Positions 25,580 to 33,657 of a stretch of 64,000 nucleotides of DNA are shown here, piece after piece. The notes under the pieces are model-generated. The model worked only from the letters and a program-made list of their open reading frames with translations. It was not told the origin of the DNA and made no database searches. The DNA lies in assembly GCF_002211365.1 (NCBI RefSeq), contig NZ_LOKZ01000035.1, positions 186,001 through 250,000 of the forward strand, in the 5' to 3' direction. How positions within the stretch are numbered: position 1 is the first letter of the stretch; each line of letters opens with the position of its first letter. The stretch comes from Rhizobium sp. R711 (lineage in GTDB: Bacteria > Pseudomonadota > Alphaproteobacteria > Rhizobiales > Rhizobiaceae). The position numbers and the translations under genes were made by a program.

Positions 25580-27115
25580 CTATTTGCCGCGCTGGCCGCG
25601 GCGGTGGCGGTGGCGCCGCCAGACACCATCGTCCGCCATCATGTCTGTCAGCAGGCCTTCCCTCAAGCCGCGATCGGCAACGCGCATGCGCGGACTCGGC
25701 CAGCGGCGGCGGATCGCTTCAAGAATCGCGCAACCGGCGAGCACCAGATCGGCGCGATCCGGCCCAATGCAGGGATTGGCGGCGCGGCTTGCGAAATCCC
25801 ACGACAGCAGCTTCGCCTGCATCGCCGAAACTTCGTCGTCTGAAAGCCAGATGCCGTCGACTTTGCGTCGGTCGTAGCGCGGCAGATCGAGATGGACGCC
25901 GGCGAGCGTCGTCACTGTTCCCGAGGTGCCGATGAGATGGAAGTCACCCGCATGACCGATATCGATCGCGGGGCAATCGAAGGCGGCAAGCATGCCTTGC
26001 ACTTCGATCACCATGCCTTCGAAGACATCCGGGGTAACATCGCGTCCGCCGTGGCGCTCCGACAACGTTACGACGCCGACCGGAAGCGAGGTCCAGTGGG
26101 TGATGTGATTGGCGAGGCGATTGAAGCGGTTGTCGCCGATGCGGATGACCGCGATTTCAGAAGAGCCGCCGCCGATATCGAAAAGGACGACGGAGCGCGT
26201 CTCCCGCCCGACAAGGGACGAGCAGCCGGAAACAGCAAGCCGCGCTTCGGTTTCCCGATCGATGATCTCGAGCTCGAGGCCGGTCTCGACAACAACGCGC
26301 TCGAGGAACTGCGCCCCATTGCTCGCCTGTCGGCAGGCCTCGGTCGCGATCAGCCGCATGCGGCGAATCTCACGGTTCTTTAGTTTGGAGGCGCAGACGC
26401 GCAGTGCATCGACGGCACGGTCCATGGCGTCGTCGGAGAGGCGGCCGCTCGCCGCAAGCCCTTCGCCAAGCCGCACGATCCGCGAGAAGGCATCGACGAC
26501 ACGAAACTGACCCGGTCGCGTCGGCTGCGCAATCAGCAGACGGCAATTGTTGGTGCCGAGATCGAGAGCGGCATAAAGCTCATCCGGCCACGGGTGCTCA
26601 TTATGGCTCCGCTGCCCGCCGTCGGACTGGCGTGCTGCACGATTGTCGTTGTGACCGGGTCGCGATTCGGCAGCCCCATTCCGTCCAGCGGGCGCTGGCT
26701 GCGGCTGGGCGGGATGGCCTACCGGCTTTTCGTGCACCAGCGGACGCCCCTGCAAGCCGCGCTTGCCACGATGCTTGCGGCGATTGCGACGGCTCGGCAC
26801 CGATTCGCTGTCGCTGCGAACGCCCTGCCCTGCGACTGCGGAGATTTCGTTGCTTGTCCGATGCGGTTGCCCGGCCTCATCAGAGGCCCCGGCGCCACGA
26901 CGACGACGCTTTCGCTTGCGCGCCGCGCTGCCGGCTTCAATTGGGCGTGCCGCCTCTCCGGTATCGCCGGAGAGGACATGCTGAGCGGACTGGTTCGCAT
27001 TGCGGGATTGCCCGCCACGCTTGCCCTTGCGGCGCCTGGACTTCTTGCCGTCCTTGCGCCCTGCCGCCAACGCCCCGTTACCTTGCGACCTCTGGCCGCT
27101 TTCGGGGTCTTCCAC
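25580..27115 (-). CDS. ppx: Exopolyphosphatase / guanosine pentaphosphatase family, with long basic N-terminal tail
   Basis: Encodes 511 residues from a GTG. The Ppx/GppA domain begins about residue 180 with the ATPase-fold phosphate loop ALDLGTNNCRLLIAQP and has the second loop VVLFDIGGGSSEIAVI and the later GTSGTVTTLAGVHLDL. Such enzymes cleave polyphosphate or pppGpp. The domain is the short, single form (about 330 residues). The first 175 residues are low complexity, rich in Arg, Lys, Gly, Ser and Gln (GKKSRRRKGKRGGQSRNANQ and two further basic clusters), probably disordered and able to bind RNA or polyphosphate. Upstream of rlmE. Confidence 0.9.
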   Translation of the reverse strand: MEDPESGQRSQGNGALAAGRKDGKKSRRRKGKRGGQSRNANQSAQHVLSGDTGEAARPIEAGSAARKRKRRRRGAGASDEAGQPHRTSNEISAVAGQGVRSDSESVPSRRNRRKHRGKRGLQGRPLVHEKPVGHPAQPQPAPAGRNGAAESRPGHNDNRAARQSDGGQRSHNEHPWPDELYAALDLGTNNCRLLIAQPTRPGQFRVVDAFSRIVRLGEGLAASGRLSDDAMDRAVDALRVCASKLKNREIRRMRLIATEACRQASNGAQFLERVVVETGLELEIIDRETEARLAVSGCSSLVGRETRSVVLFDIGGGSSEIAVIRIGDNRFNRLANHITHWTSLPVGVVTLSERHGGRDVTPDVFEGMVIEVQGMLAAFDCPAIDIGHAGDFHLIGTSGTVTTLAGVHLDLPRYDRRKVDGIWLSDDEVSAMQAKLLSWDFASRAANPCIGPDRADLVLAGCAILEAIRRRWPSPRMRVADRGLREGLLTDMMADDGVWRRHRHRRGQRGK

Positions 27116-27368
27116 GTTCTTTTTCCATCGCGCCGCGCAAGTCCAAAGGTATGCAGCAGGCGCTCATTCGATTTTGCGTTGCCGCGAAGATACCAGCGCA
27201 TGGCGAAAACGCCAAATTCTTTTTGGCGCTAGAGAAACCGGCATTTTCGGGGGCATCAAAGACCTTCTCAAAGCCACGTGATTTTTTTCGAAACAGGTAT
27301 TTGCAATCCGCCAGCTTTTGTTTATAAGCGCCGCACACCAGCGGAGCCGCTTCGCGCGCCGCACCTGC

Positions 27369-27442
27369 TGGGGAATAGTTCAATGGTAGAACAGCGGACT
27401 CTGACTCCGTCGATCTTGGTTCGAATCCAGGTTCCCCAGCCA
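27369..27442 (+). tRNA. tRNA-Gln, anticodon CTG
   Basis: A complete cloverleaf: acceptor TGGGGAA pairs with TTCCCCA, then discriminator G (27439) and an encoded CCA (27440-27442). The anticodon stem flanks the loop CTCTGAC at 27399-27405, giving CTG at 27401-27403, which reads CAG (glutamine). The T-arm has GGTTCGAATCC. No other tRNA is next to it. Confidence 0.95.
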
Positions 27443-27526
27443 ATTTCCTCTAATTTCCCAAGATGCGTGCTCTCTCCAACGAGACAGATCCTTTTTAGGT
27501 ATCGACAGCAGCGAGCGGTGTCGCCC

Positions 27527-28159
27527 TCACGCGACGATCAGCAGCCCGACACCGGTGGCAAGCAACACCAAGGTCCACAGCAGATCCACGTTGATCCAAG
27601 CGCTGCGCAATATCTCGAGCCCGACCCAGTGGTACACTGTCAGGGCAACGAGGCTTGTAACCGCCAACATCGCAAGCGTGTGGACGCCGACCGCTGCGAT
27701 CGTCATCGCCGCCGACCCAATGCCGCCGATTTCGGGCAATGGCGGCTGGGCGAGACAGAGAGGTATCAGGGCAGGCAGGATCATGAGCCCCGCACCATGA
27801 GCCGTCGCCATCAGGAACGACCATAACGCAAGGCCGGCGAGCCCTGTGCGCAAGCCGATGCGAACGCGGCGACTGTGCCCAAAGATATGATGCCAGATTG
27901 CCCATGCAACAAGCGCTCCGCCGGTGGCCGTGCGCACAACATCCTGGTTCACGAAAAGGCCGGCGGCGACCACGGCTCCCGCCACCAGCGCGATGGAGAG
28001 AGCATGTCCGAGGGCGATGGCGGGCACTGCTTGAACCACCGCGATAAAACTCTGCCGATGAATGCCAAGCGCGACGGCGAACAGCCATCCCATGGCCGGA
28101 TTGAGACCGTGAAAGGCACCTAGTCCCGCCAGCAGCATCCATGGCCAGAGCTCGTTCAT
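27527..28159 (-). CDS. Polytopic membrane protein next to the SBP56 gene
   Basis: Encodes 210 residues with about six membrane segments. The N-terminal GLGAFHGLNPAMGWLFAVAL holds a conserved-looking H-G-L-N-P-x-M, and GHALSIALVAGAVVAAG and ATAHGAGLMILPALIPL carry further helix-embedded histidines. Histidines in helices suggest metal handling, as in nickel/cobalt permease-like proteins, but I cannot place the family. It lies 28 bases downstream of the SBP56 gene on the same strand, so the two are probably one operon. Confidence 0.75.
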   Translation of the reverse strand: MNELWPWMLLAGLGAFHGLNPAMGWLFAVALGIHRQSFIAVVQAVPAIALGHALSIALVAGAVVAAGLFVNQDVVRTATGGALVAWAIWHHIFGHSRRVRIGLRTGLAGLALWSFLMATAHGAGLMILPALIPLCLAQPPLPEIGGIGSAAMTIAAVGVHTLAMLAVTSLVALTVYHWVGLEILRSAWINVDLLWTLVLLATGVGLLIVA

Positions 28160-28187
28160 CGGCGCCTCACTGCCAGACGTCGTTTCC

Positions 28188-29582
28188 CTAGGGATAACAG
28201 TAGGAATCCGACGAGCAATCTCCACCTTGCAGACGGACCTGATGCGGACGATGCGACTTCGGCCATTCCACGAAGAATTTCTCGTCGAAGGCAATGCCGC
28301 CGTCCGGCTGCGCGTCAAGCTTCACCATCCAGCCCGAGATGCCGTCGGGATAGAACTGCTCGTCGATCGCGCCATAGAGCGAGTTGGTGAAGTAGATACG
28401 GCGACCGTCGCGGCTGATCTCGACCATCTGTGGGCCTCCGTTGAGCGCGCCATTCTTCGCGCCCGGGTGTGACGCACGCGAAACGATGCCGCCGATCCGG
28501 ACCTTGCCTGTCAGCTTCGGTTTCAAGGGATCGGAGACATCGTACTGAAGCAGATCGCCGGTTCCCCAGCAGGACACGTAGAGAAATCTGTCATCCATTG
28601 AGAGGTCAATGTCGGTGACGAGCGGTGGCACGGCGTTGAAGCCCTTGAGCATCGGCGGCAATTGGTCGGCATTGGCAGGCTCGGCCGGAATGTCGATTAC
28701 CTTTGTTACCCCCCATTTTTCGCCATCACGATGCCAGACCCAGATTGACGAGGAGAGGTCCTCGAGGCTGAGCACGCAGTTGACAAAGCCATAGGCTTTG
28801 GTCGGATCGTGGGCGGGCCTAAGCTCGAACACGAGTTGATACTTGTCACCGAAATCGATCGTCTGCAGGTGCTTGCGCTTGTGCAGATCCCAGAAATGCA
28901 GACGGCGTCCGTATTTCGCGCCGAGCAGGATGTCCGGGATGAGGCCGTTTTCGAACGTATCCGGCGTACCCCACTCGCTGGTAACGAGCGTATCGTGGCC
29001 AAGGTGCCACCAGACGTCATAGGACAGCTGTTGCGGCCCCCGATCCATCTCCCACTGACCGCGGACGTCAAAGCTCTCGTGATCCATCAGGAAAATGCCG
29101 CCTGGTGCCTTGCCTTCGGCATTGCCGAGTGCGGCTACATAGATGCCCTCAGGGCCGCAGTGGATTGTGTGCGGCCGGGAATAGCCGGCCCGTTCAGCCA
29201 CTTCACCGGGCTCGATCACCTTGACAATCGATGGACTCCGCCCATCCGGCTTGGTGTCGATGATATGGATGCGGGAGGATTTCAGTCCCGGTACCACCAG
29301 ATAGCGGCGTTCAGCGTGCGGGTGCGGTGCGTTCGGACAGAGGCAGGACGAGCATGCGTTCCAGCCGAAATGATGCAATTCATCGCCGACGTTGGGCATC
29401 GCAAGCGCATTTAGGATCTGCCCGTAAGTGGCCGATGCCGGGTCGACATCGACGACCGCCAGCTCGTCGGGAACAGCTCGCGTCGGATCGAAGGCGACGA
29501 CGTAGGCAATTGCCTCCGGCGCTGCCTTCATGGCCATGCGCGGTGACGGATAGAAGCTTGGATCAGGTTTCCACGTTACCAT
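28188..29582 (-). CDS. SBP56 family: selenium-binding protein / methanethiol oxidase
   Basis: Encodes 464 residues, normal for the SBP56 family. The N-terminal CSSC motif lies in WNACSSCLCPNAPH (about residue 57), and the family's histidine-containing blades are present (GPEGIYVAALGNAEG, TSEWGTPDTFENGL). Characterised bacterial members (MtoX) are copper-dependent methanethiol oxidases that yield formaldehyde, H2S and H2O2. No signal peptide is seen, unlike periplasmic MtoX of methylotrophs. I leave the symbol empty because activity in this branch is not known from the sequence. Confidence 0.9.
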   Translation of the reverse strand: MVTWKPDPSFYPSPRMAMKAAPEAIAYVVAFDPTRAVPDELAVVDVDPASATYGQILNALAMPNVGDELHHFGWNACSSCLCPNAPHPHAERRYLVVPGLKSSRIHIIDTKPDGRSPSIVKVIEPGEVAERAGYSRPHTIHCGPEGIYVAALGNAEGKAPGGIFLMDHESFDVRGQWEMDRGPQQLSYDVWWHLGHDTLVTSEWGTPDTFENGLIPDILLGAKYGRRLHFWDLHKRKHLQTIDFGDKYQLVFELRPAHDPTKAYGFVNCVLSLEDLSSSIWVWHRDGEKWGVTKVIDIPAEPANADQLPPMLKGFNAVPPLVTDIDLSMDDRFLYVSCWGTGDLLQYDVSDPLKPKLTGKVRIGGIVSRASHPGAKNGALNGGPQMVEISRDGRRIYFTNSLYGAIDEQFYPDGISGWMVKLDAQPDGGIAFDEKFFVEWPKSHRPHQVRLQGGDCSSDSYCYP

Positions 29583-29809
29583 GTGAAGTGCTCCTGGCTA
29601 GCGTGTGCTGAACAATGAGAATGTTCGCTAGATGCTTGCCGACAGCCGACTCACGCTGCGGACGGGGCAGGATCCAAGAGTGTTTCGATGGGATAGGTTC
29701 GAAACCGGCTACACGAGCCACAGGGGCAATCCTCCCCATCCAATTGTCTCAAAAAATGGCGAAGTTGGGCAGTCCTTTTTTCGCAGCGGCTCTCGCCGCC
29801 GCTTCCACT

Positions 29810-30601
29810 TCACGCCGAAGTCCTTTTCCTGACATCCTCCGCCAGCTCCTGCATACGGTCGATCGGAATACGGCCGATCAGCATGAAGGCGTGCGTGGGG
29901 TTTGACCAATAGACAACGTTCATGCCGTGTCGGCCTTCGACGTCAGGTTCCTTCGTGCCGACATCCGAGCGGACAATGCACAACGCCAGCGGCCCCGTCT
30001 CGGGATCCAGATAGGCGATCTGCGCCAGTGGCTTGTCGTCATACTGCAACAGCTGGGCACGCTTGAACTCGATACCTGGCAGCGACACCGTCTGGGGTGA
30101 CAGGGAAAGGCCAAGCTTATCGTCGAGGCGGGCCAATTGAGCGGCCTTCGCGTCATCGGACGGCGATGGGCCAGCCAGAGTATCCACTGTATAGAGGGCA
30201 ATATATTCGGCAACGACAGTGCGCCATTCACTGCTTTCGTCAGGTGCATGCATGCGATTGCGAATGCCGATGAAGGCCCGGTCGCCGACAACACCCGCGA
30301 CGAGGCAGGCAGCAATCGCACCAAGGAAGCCTCGGCGACCAGCGCGCGCGGCAGCCGGCTTTGCGTCGCGCGGCGCAACGCCGAGCATGGCATCAAGTTC
30401 GGTCTTCGGTGCTGCGGCAAGCAGCGGCTCGAAGGCTTGCCTGAACGGAAGGCCGCTACGCGACAGGAACTCCAGCCTTGCCGCCACACGCTCGTTCGAG
30501 TGGAGAATTGCCTCGATGCGCGATACTTCAGCATCCGACAGTTCACCGTCGATATAGGCCGTCAACTCTTCATCGGAAAGAATCAGGTGCTTGTCGTTCA
30601 T
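29810..30601 (-). CDS. Membrane-anchored anti-sigma factor
   Basis: Encodes 263 residues. The N-terminal DEELTAYIDGELSDAEVSRI is the usual start of an anti-sigma domain, but the zinc-binding HxxxCxxC of the ZAS type is absent. One membrane helix follows (FLGAIAACLVAGVVGDRAFI, about residues 91-110), so the rest, about 150 residues, faces the periplasm. It overlaps the sigma gene by four bases (ATGA), the standard arrangement for a cognate pair. It should hold the sigma factor inactive until an envelope signal arrives; the signal is unknown. Confidence 0.88.
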   Translation of the reverse strand: MNDKHLILSDEELTAYIDGELSDAEVSRIEAILHSNERVAARLEFLSRSGLPFRQAFEPLLAAAPKTELDAMLGVAPRDAKPAAARAGRRGFLGAIAACLVAGVVGDRAFIGIRNRMHAPDESSEWRTVVAEYIALYTVDTLAGPSPSDDAKAAQLARLDDKLGLSLSPQTVSLPGIEFKRAQLLQYDDKPLAQIAYLDPETGPLALCIVRSDVGTKEPDVEGRHGMNVVYWSNPTHAFMLIGRIPIDRMQELAEDVRKRTSA

Positions 30602-31257
30602 GTCGCCCCCTCGCCCGAGACATTGGCTGCGATCTTGGCGCGCGCGGCGGCAAGGCGGCTCATCACGGTTCCGATCGGGATATCCAATACGCTTGCTACC
30701 TCCTTGTAGGAAAGGCCTTCCACATAGGCGAGGAAGACCGCGGCCCGCTGCGCATCCGGCAGCGCATTGACCAGTCGTAGAACCTGGTTCGCCATGACAT
30801 GCGTTTCCGTGACATGGGCGCCATCGATGACCAAGGCCTCGTCGGCATCGACAAAGCCCTGACCGAGGCGCACGCGCCGCGACCGGATTTCATTCAACCA
30901 GATGGAATGCAGAATGGAGAACAACCAACGGTCCAGCCGCGTTCCGGCCTCGAACTGCTCGACGCGCTCGAGGGCGCGCAGGCAGGTCTGTTGCACGAGA
31001 TCGTCGGCAATATCGCGGCGATGCGAGAGCACGAGGCCATAGCGCCACAACCGCACAAGATTATCCGCCAGGCCGCTCCTGATGTCGGCTTCGCTTATAA
31101 TGAGAGCCTCCGCCACGGGTTTTTCTTCCAAAGCCGCCGGTTTCGCCGACGGCTTTGGTTTCGCGCGACTATAGGCAGGAAATGTGGTGTACGCGACCGG
31201 CATTTGGTAGTTCCCGTTCAACCGAAATTGCGCATTCCCGCTTTTCGTCAGTGTCAT
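30598..31257 (-). CDS. ECF-family RNA polymerase sigma factor
   Basis: Encodes 219 residues. Region 2 is seen at ADDLVQQTCLRALERVEQFE followed by RLDRWLFSILHSIWLNEIRS, and region 4 at LPDAQRAAVFLAYVEGLSYK followed by EVASVLDIPIGTVMSRL. The N-terminal 60 residues are a non-conserved extension. The ATG at 31257 has GTAGGAACT just upstream. It starts five bases after the TPR gene stop and is followed by its anti-sigma gene, so the order is TPR, sigma, anti-sigma. I could not identify its own promoter motif. Confidence 0.9.
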   Translation of the reverse strand: MTLTKSGNAQFRLNGNYQMPVAYTTFPAYSRAKPKPSAKPAALEEKPVAEALIISEADIRSGLADNLVRLWRYGLVLSHRRDIADDLVQQTCLRALERVEQFEAGTRLDRWLFSILHSIWLNEIRSRRVRLGQGFVDADEALVIDGAHVTETHVMANQVLRLVNALPDAQRAAVFLAYVEGLSYKEVASVLDIPIGTVMSRLAAARAKIAANVSGEGAT

Positions 31258-31262
31258 AGTTC

Positions 31263-31865
31263 CTACGGCTTGAGGATCGCTTCGTTGAGATCGCGATACG
31301 CCTCGCATTCGGTGCCGCAGATCGTCTTGATCGTTTCGAGCTGCTCCTTGGCGAGATCGAGGCGCCCCTTGATGACGTAGGCTTCGCCGAGATATTCGCG
31401 AACCTGCGCGTACTTGGGATCAAGCTCGACGGACTTCAGATAGTAAGAAATTCCTTCATCCGTACGCCCAAGTTTCCGGGTGGCGTAGCCCCGATAGTTC
31501 AGGGCTTCAGCGGTATTCGGGTTCTTCAGCGTGTCGAGCATGGCAAGCGCTTCGTCGTAGCGGCCGGCCTTTGCCAGCGAATAGGCGTAGTCCGTGCGGT
31601 TTTCTTCCGTCACATTGGCGCCGCTCTGCTTGACGCACTTCTTCGTTCTCCTGTCATACATCTGGCCCTTCTTGCAGGTCGGCATGGTGCTTTCGCTGCT
31701 GCTGCCTCCAGAGCCGCCGCTGGAGCCGCTGCTGCTACTGCTACTGCTACCGCCACCGCTGCCGCTGCCACCGCCACCCATCGCGAAGGCAGGGGCGGAA
31801 AGCGCGAAAGCGGCAATGCAGCCGCCGACCAGGATGGAAGCAATACGAACAGTCGCGATCGTCAT
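31263..31865 (-). CDS. Exported TPR protein with a Gly/Ser linker
   Basis: Encodes 200 residues. A signal peptide (IASILVGGCIAAFALSAPAFA) is followed by about 35 residues almost wholly Gly and Ser, then a short cysteine-containing piece (PTCKKGQMYDRRTKKCV) and two to three TPR-like repeats (YAYSLAKAGRYDEALAMLD, NYRGYATRKLGRTDEGISYY, REYLGEAYVIKGRLDLAKEQ). A last cysteine pair lies in IKTICGTECEAY. It is the first gene of the sigma/anti-sigma operon, so it may be part of the envelope sensing route or simply under its control. Confidence 0.85.
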   Translation of the reverse strand: MTIATVRIASILVGGCIAAFALSAPAFAMGGGGSGSGGGSSSSSSSGSSGGSGGSSSESTMPTCKKGQMYDRRTKKCVKQSGANVTEENRTDYAYSLAKAGRYDEALAMLDTLKNPNTAEALNYRGYATRKLGRTDEGISYYLKSVELDPKYAQVREYLGEAYVIKGRLDLAKEQLETIKTICGTECEAYRDLNEAILKP

Positions 31866-32030
31866 GGGATATCTCCTAGGGAAATGACGTTGGCGGCGAG
31901 TGAACACTGCTGGCTGGCACTTTATTCGATTGCGTGTTCTTCTTTTTTCGGGTGTCGCAATCCCGACGCCGACGAATAAATGCAGGGCTGAGGTGTTAGC
32001 CGCTCACGCGCCGGCCACAAGGAGCATTCC

Positions 32031-33083
32031 GTGAGTGATACCGTAAAATTACTGAGTCTTGCCGTAGCAACGCCGGAACATGTCATCACACAGAAGGAGG
32101 CGGCGGCGACTTCCGCCCGTCTGTTTTCATCACGCTTCAAGGACTTCTCCCACCTCGCCGGCGTCTTTGACAATGCCGGCATCCGCAAGCGCTATGCCGC
32201 TCGCCCATTGGAATGGTTCATCGAGCCGCATGGCTGGCAGGACCGGATGGAAGCCTATGGCGAAGTGGCGCGCAGCCTGTTTTTCGAGACGGCCACCAAT
32301 GCGCTGAAGAAGGCGGGCCTGCGAGGAAGCGACGTCGACTGCATCGTCACCATCTCGTCCACCGGCATTGCCACGCCGAGCCTTGATGCACAGCTCGCAC
32401 AGAAAATGGGTTTTCGCTCGGATATCGAACGTGTTCCGGTTTTCGGGCTCGGTTGCGCGGCCGGTGTTTCCGGCTTCGCCATCGCCTCGCGGTTTGCCAG
32501 GGATCGGCCAGGCACAACAGTGCTTTTCGTGACAATCGAACTTTGCACGCTGGCGTTCCGGCTGGATGAGTTGACGCGCGCGAACATTATCGCCACGGCG
32601 CTTTTCGGCGACGGCGCGGCGGCCTGCATTCTCCGGGCAGGGCCGGAGGGAAAGGTGGAGGTCGAGTCGACCGGTGAGCATCTTTTCCCCGATACGCTTG
32701 GCATCATGGGGTGGAAGATTGACGACACCGGCTTCGGTGTGGTTCTCGCTCCATCGCTACCACCCTTTGCCGAGACCGAGCTCGGTCCGGCGGTTGACGG
32801 GATACTGAGCCGCAACGGTCTCTCTCGGGCCGACATCGATCGCTTCATCTGCCACCCCGGCGGCACAAGGGTGCTGGCTGCCTTGGAAAGTGCTTTGTCG
32901 CTTAAATCGGGAACGCTAGACCATGAGCGCGCGGTGCTTGCCGAATATGGCAATATGTCCTCGCCTACGATCCTTTTCGTGCTTGAGCGTGCCTTGAGGA
33001 CGGGGCTACCGAAGCGCAGTGCCATGGTCGCCATGGGACCGGGCTTTACGGCAAGCTGCGTGACTTTAAAGAGGGTTGCATGA
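32031..33083 (+). CDS. Type III polyketide synthase (chalcone-synthase fold)
   Basis: Encodes 350 residues from a GTG with AAGGAG six bases upstream. Type III synthases extend an acyl-CoA starter with malonyl-CoA units and cyclise the chain, often into alkylpyrones or alkylresorcinols. The triad is intact: Cys in VFGLGCAAGVSGF (about 140), His in FICHPGGTRV (about 275) and Asn in YGNMSSPTI (about 308). It overlaps by four bases with a methyltransferase-like gene, the same pairing as bpsA-bpsB of Bacillus subtilis. Long-chain starter use is likely but not shown. It is divergent from the TPR/ECF operon. Confidence 0.92.
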   Translation: MSDTVKLLSLAVATPEHVITQKEAAATSARLFSSRFKDFSHLAGVFDNAGIRKRYAARPLEWFIEPHGWQDRMEAYGEVARSLFFETATNALKKAGLRGSDVDCIVTISSTGIATPSLDAQLAQKMGFRSDIERVPVFGLGCAAGVSGFAIASRFARDRPGTTVLFVTIELCTLAFRLDELTRANIIATALFGDGAAACILRAGPEGKVEVESTGEHLFPDTLGIMGWKIDDTGFGVVLAPSLPPFAETELGPAVDGILSRNGLSRADIDRFICHPGGTRVLAALESALSLKSGTLDHERAVLAEYGNMSSPTILFVLERALRTGLPKRSAMVAMGPGFTASCVTLKRVA

Positions 33084-33583
33084 TGTGGCCCTCAGTTGCA
33101 CTCCTCGCCTTCGTGACGGTGCAGCGCCTCGGGGAACTCGCCCTTGCGCGCCACAATACACAGGTACTTTTGAGCAGTGGTGCGAAGGAGGCTGCGCCGC
33201 AGCACTACCCTTATATGGTGGCCCTGCATAGCTGCTGGATCGCCGGATTGTGGCTGCTGGCGATCGGCCGTCCGATCGAACCGCTATGGTTTGCCGTTTT
33301 CATGGCTCTACAGGCGGGCCGGCTCTGGGTCATCGGCACGCTCAAAGGACGATGGACGACACGCATCATCGTGCTGCCAGGAGCTCCGCTCGTCAGCAGT
33401 GGACCCTACCGGTTCTTCGCGCATCCGAACTATGTCGTCGTGGTAGGCGAGATCGCCGTCCTTCCTCGGGCTTTCGGCATGCCCGTCTACGCAGCGGTAT
33501 TCTCGGTGCTCAACGCCGCAGTGCTGTACGTCCGCATCAAAGCCGAAAACAAGGCATTGAAAACGACAATGTTTTTGAAATGA
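33080..33583 (+). CDS. Isoprenylcysteine carboxyl methyltransferase-like membrane protein
   Basis: Encodes 167 residues with about four to five membrane segments. The ICMT signature is present: GPYRFFAHPNYVVVVGEIAV followed by LPRAFG (about residue 110-135), and RIKAENKAL near the C-terminus. In Bacillus, the homologous partner of a type III polyketide synthase (BpsB) O-methylates alkylpyrones; that role is the likeliest here. The start codon overlaps the synthase stop, indicating coupling. Confidence 0.88.
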   Translation: MMWPSVALLAFVTVQRLGELALARHNTQVLLSSGAKEAAPQHYPYMVALHSCWIAGLWLLAIGRPIEPLWFAVFMALQAGRLWVIGTLKGRWTTRIIVLPGAPLVSSGPYRFFAHPNYVVVVGEIAVLPRAFGMPVYAAVFSVLNAAVLYVRIKAENKALKTTMFLK

Positions 33584-33657
33584 AACGAAATTATTCGTTT
33601 GCCTGCCGCTTGGCGGAGCGGCATTTTCATTGCTTGCAATAGGTGGAATGCAAGGCA

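Noticed and set aside
27369..27442. tRNA-Gln as an integration site for a genomic island
   Set aside because: No integrase gene and no direct repeat of the tRNA 3' end were seen downstream.
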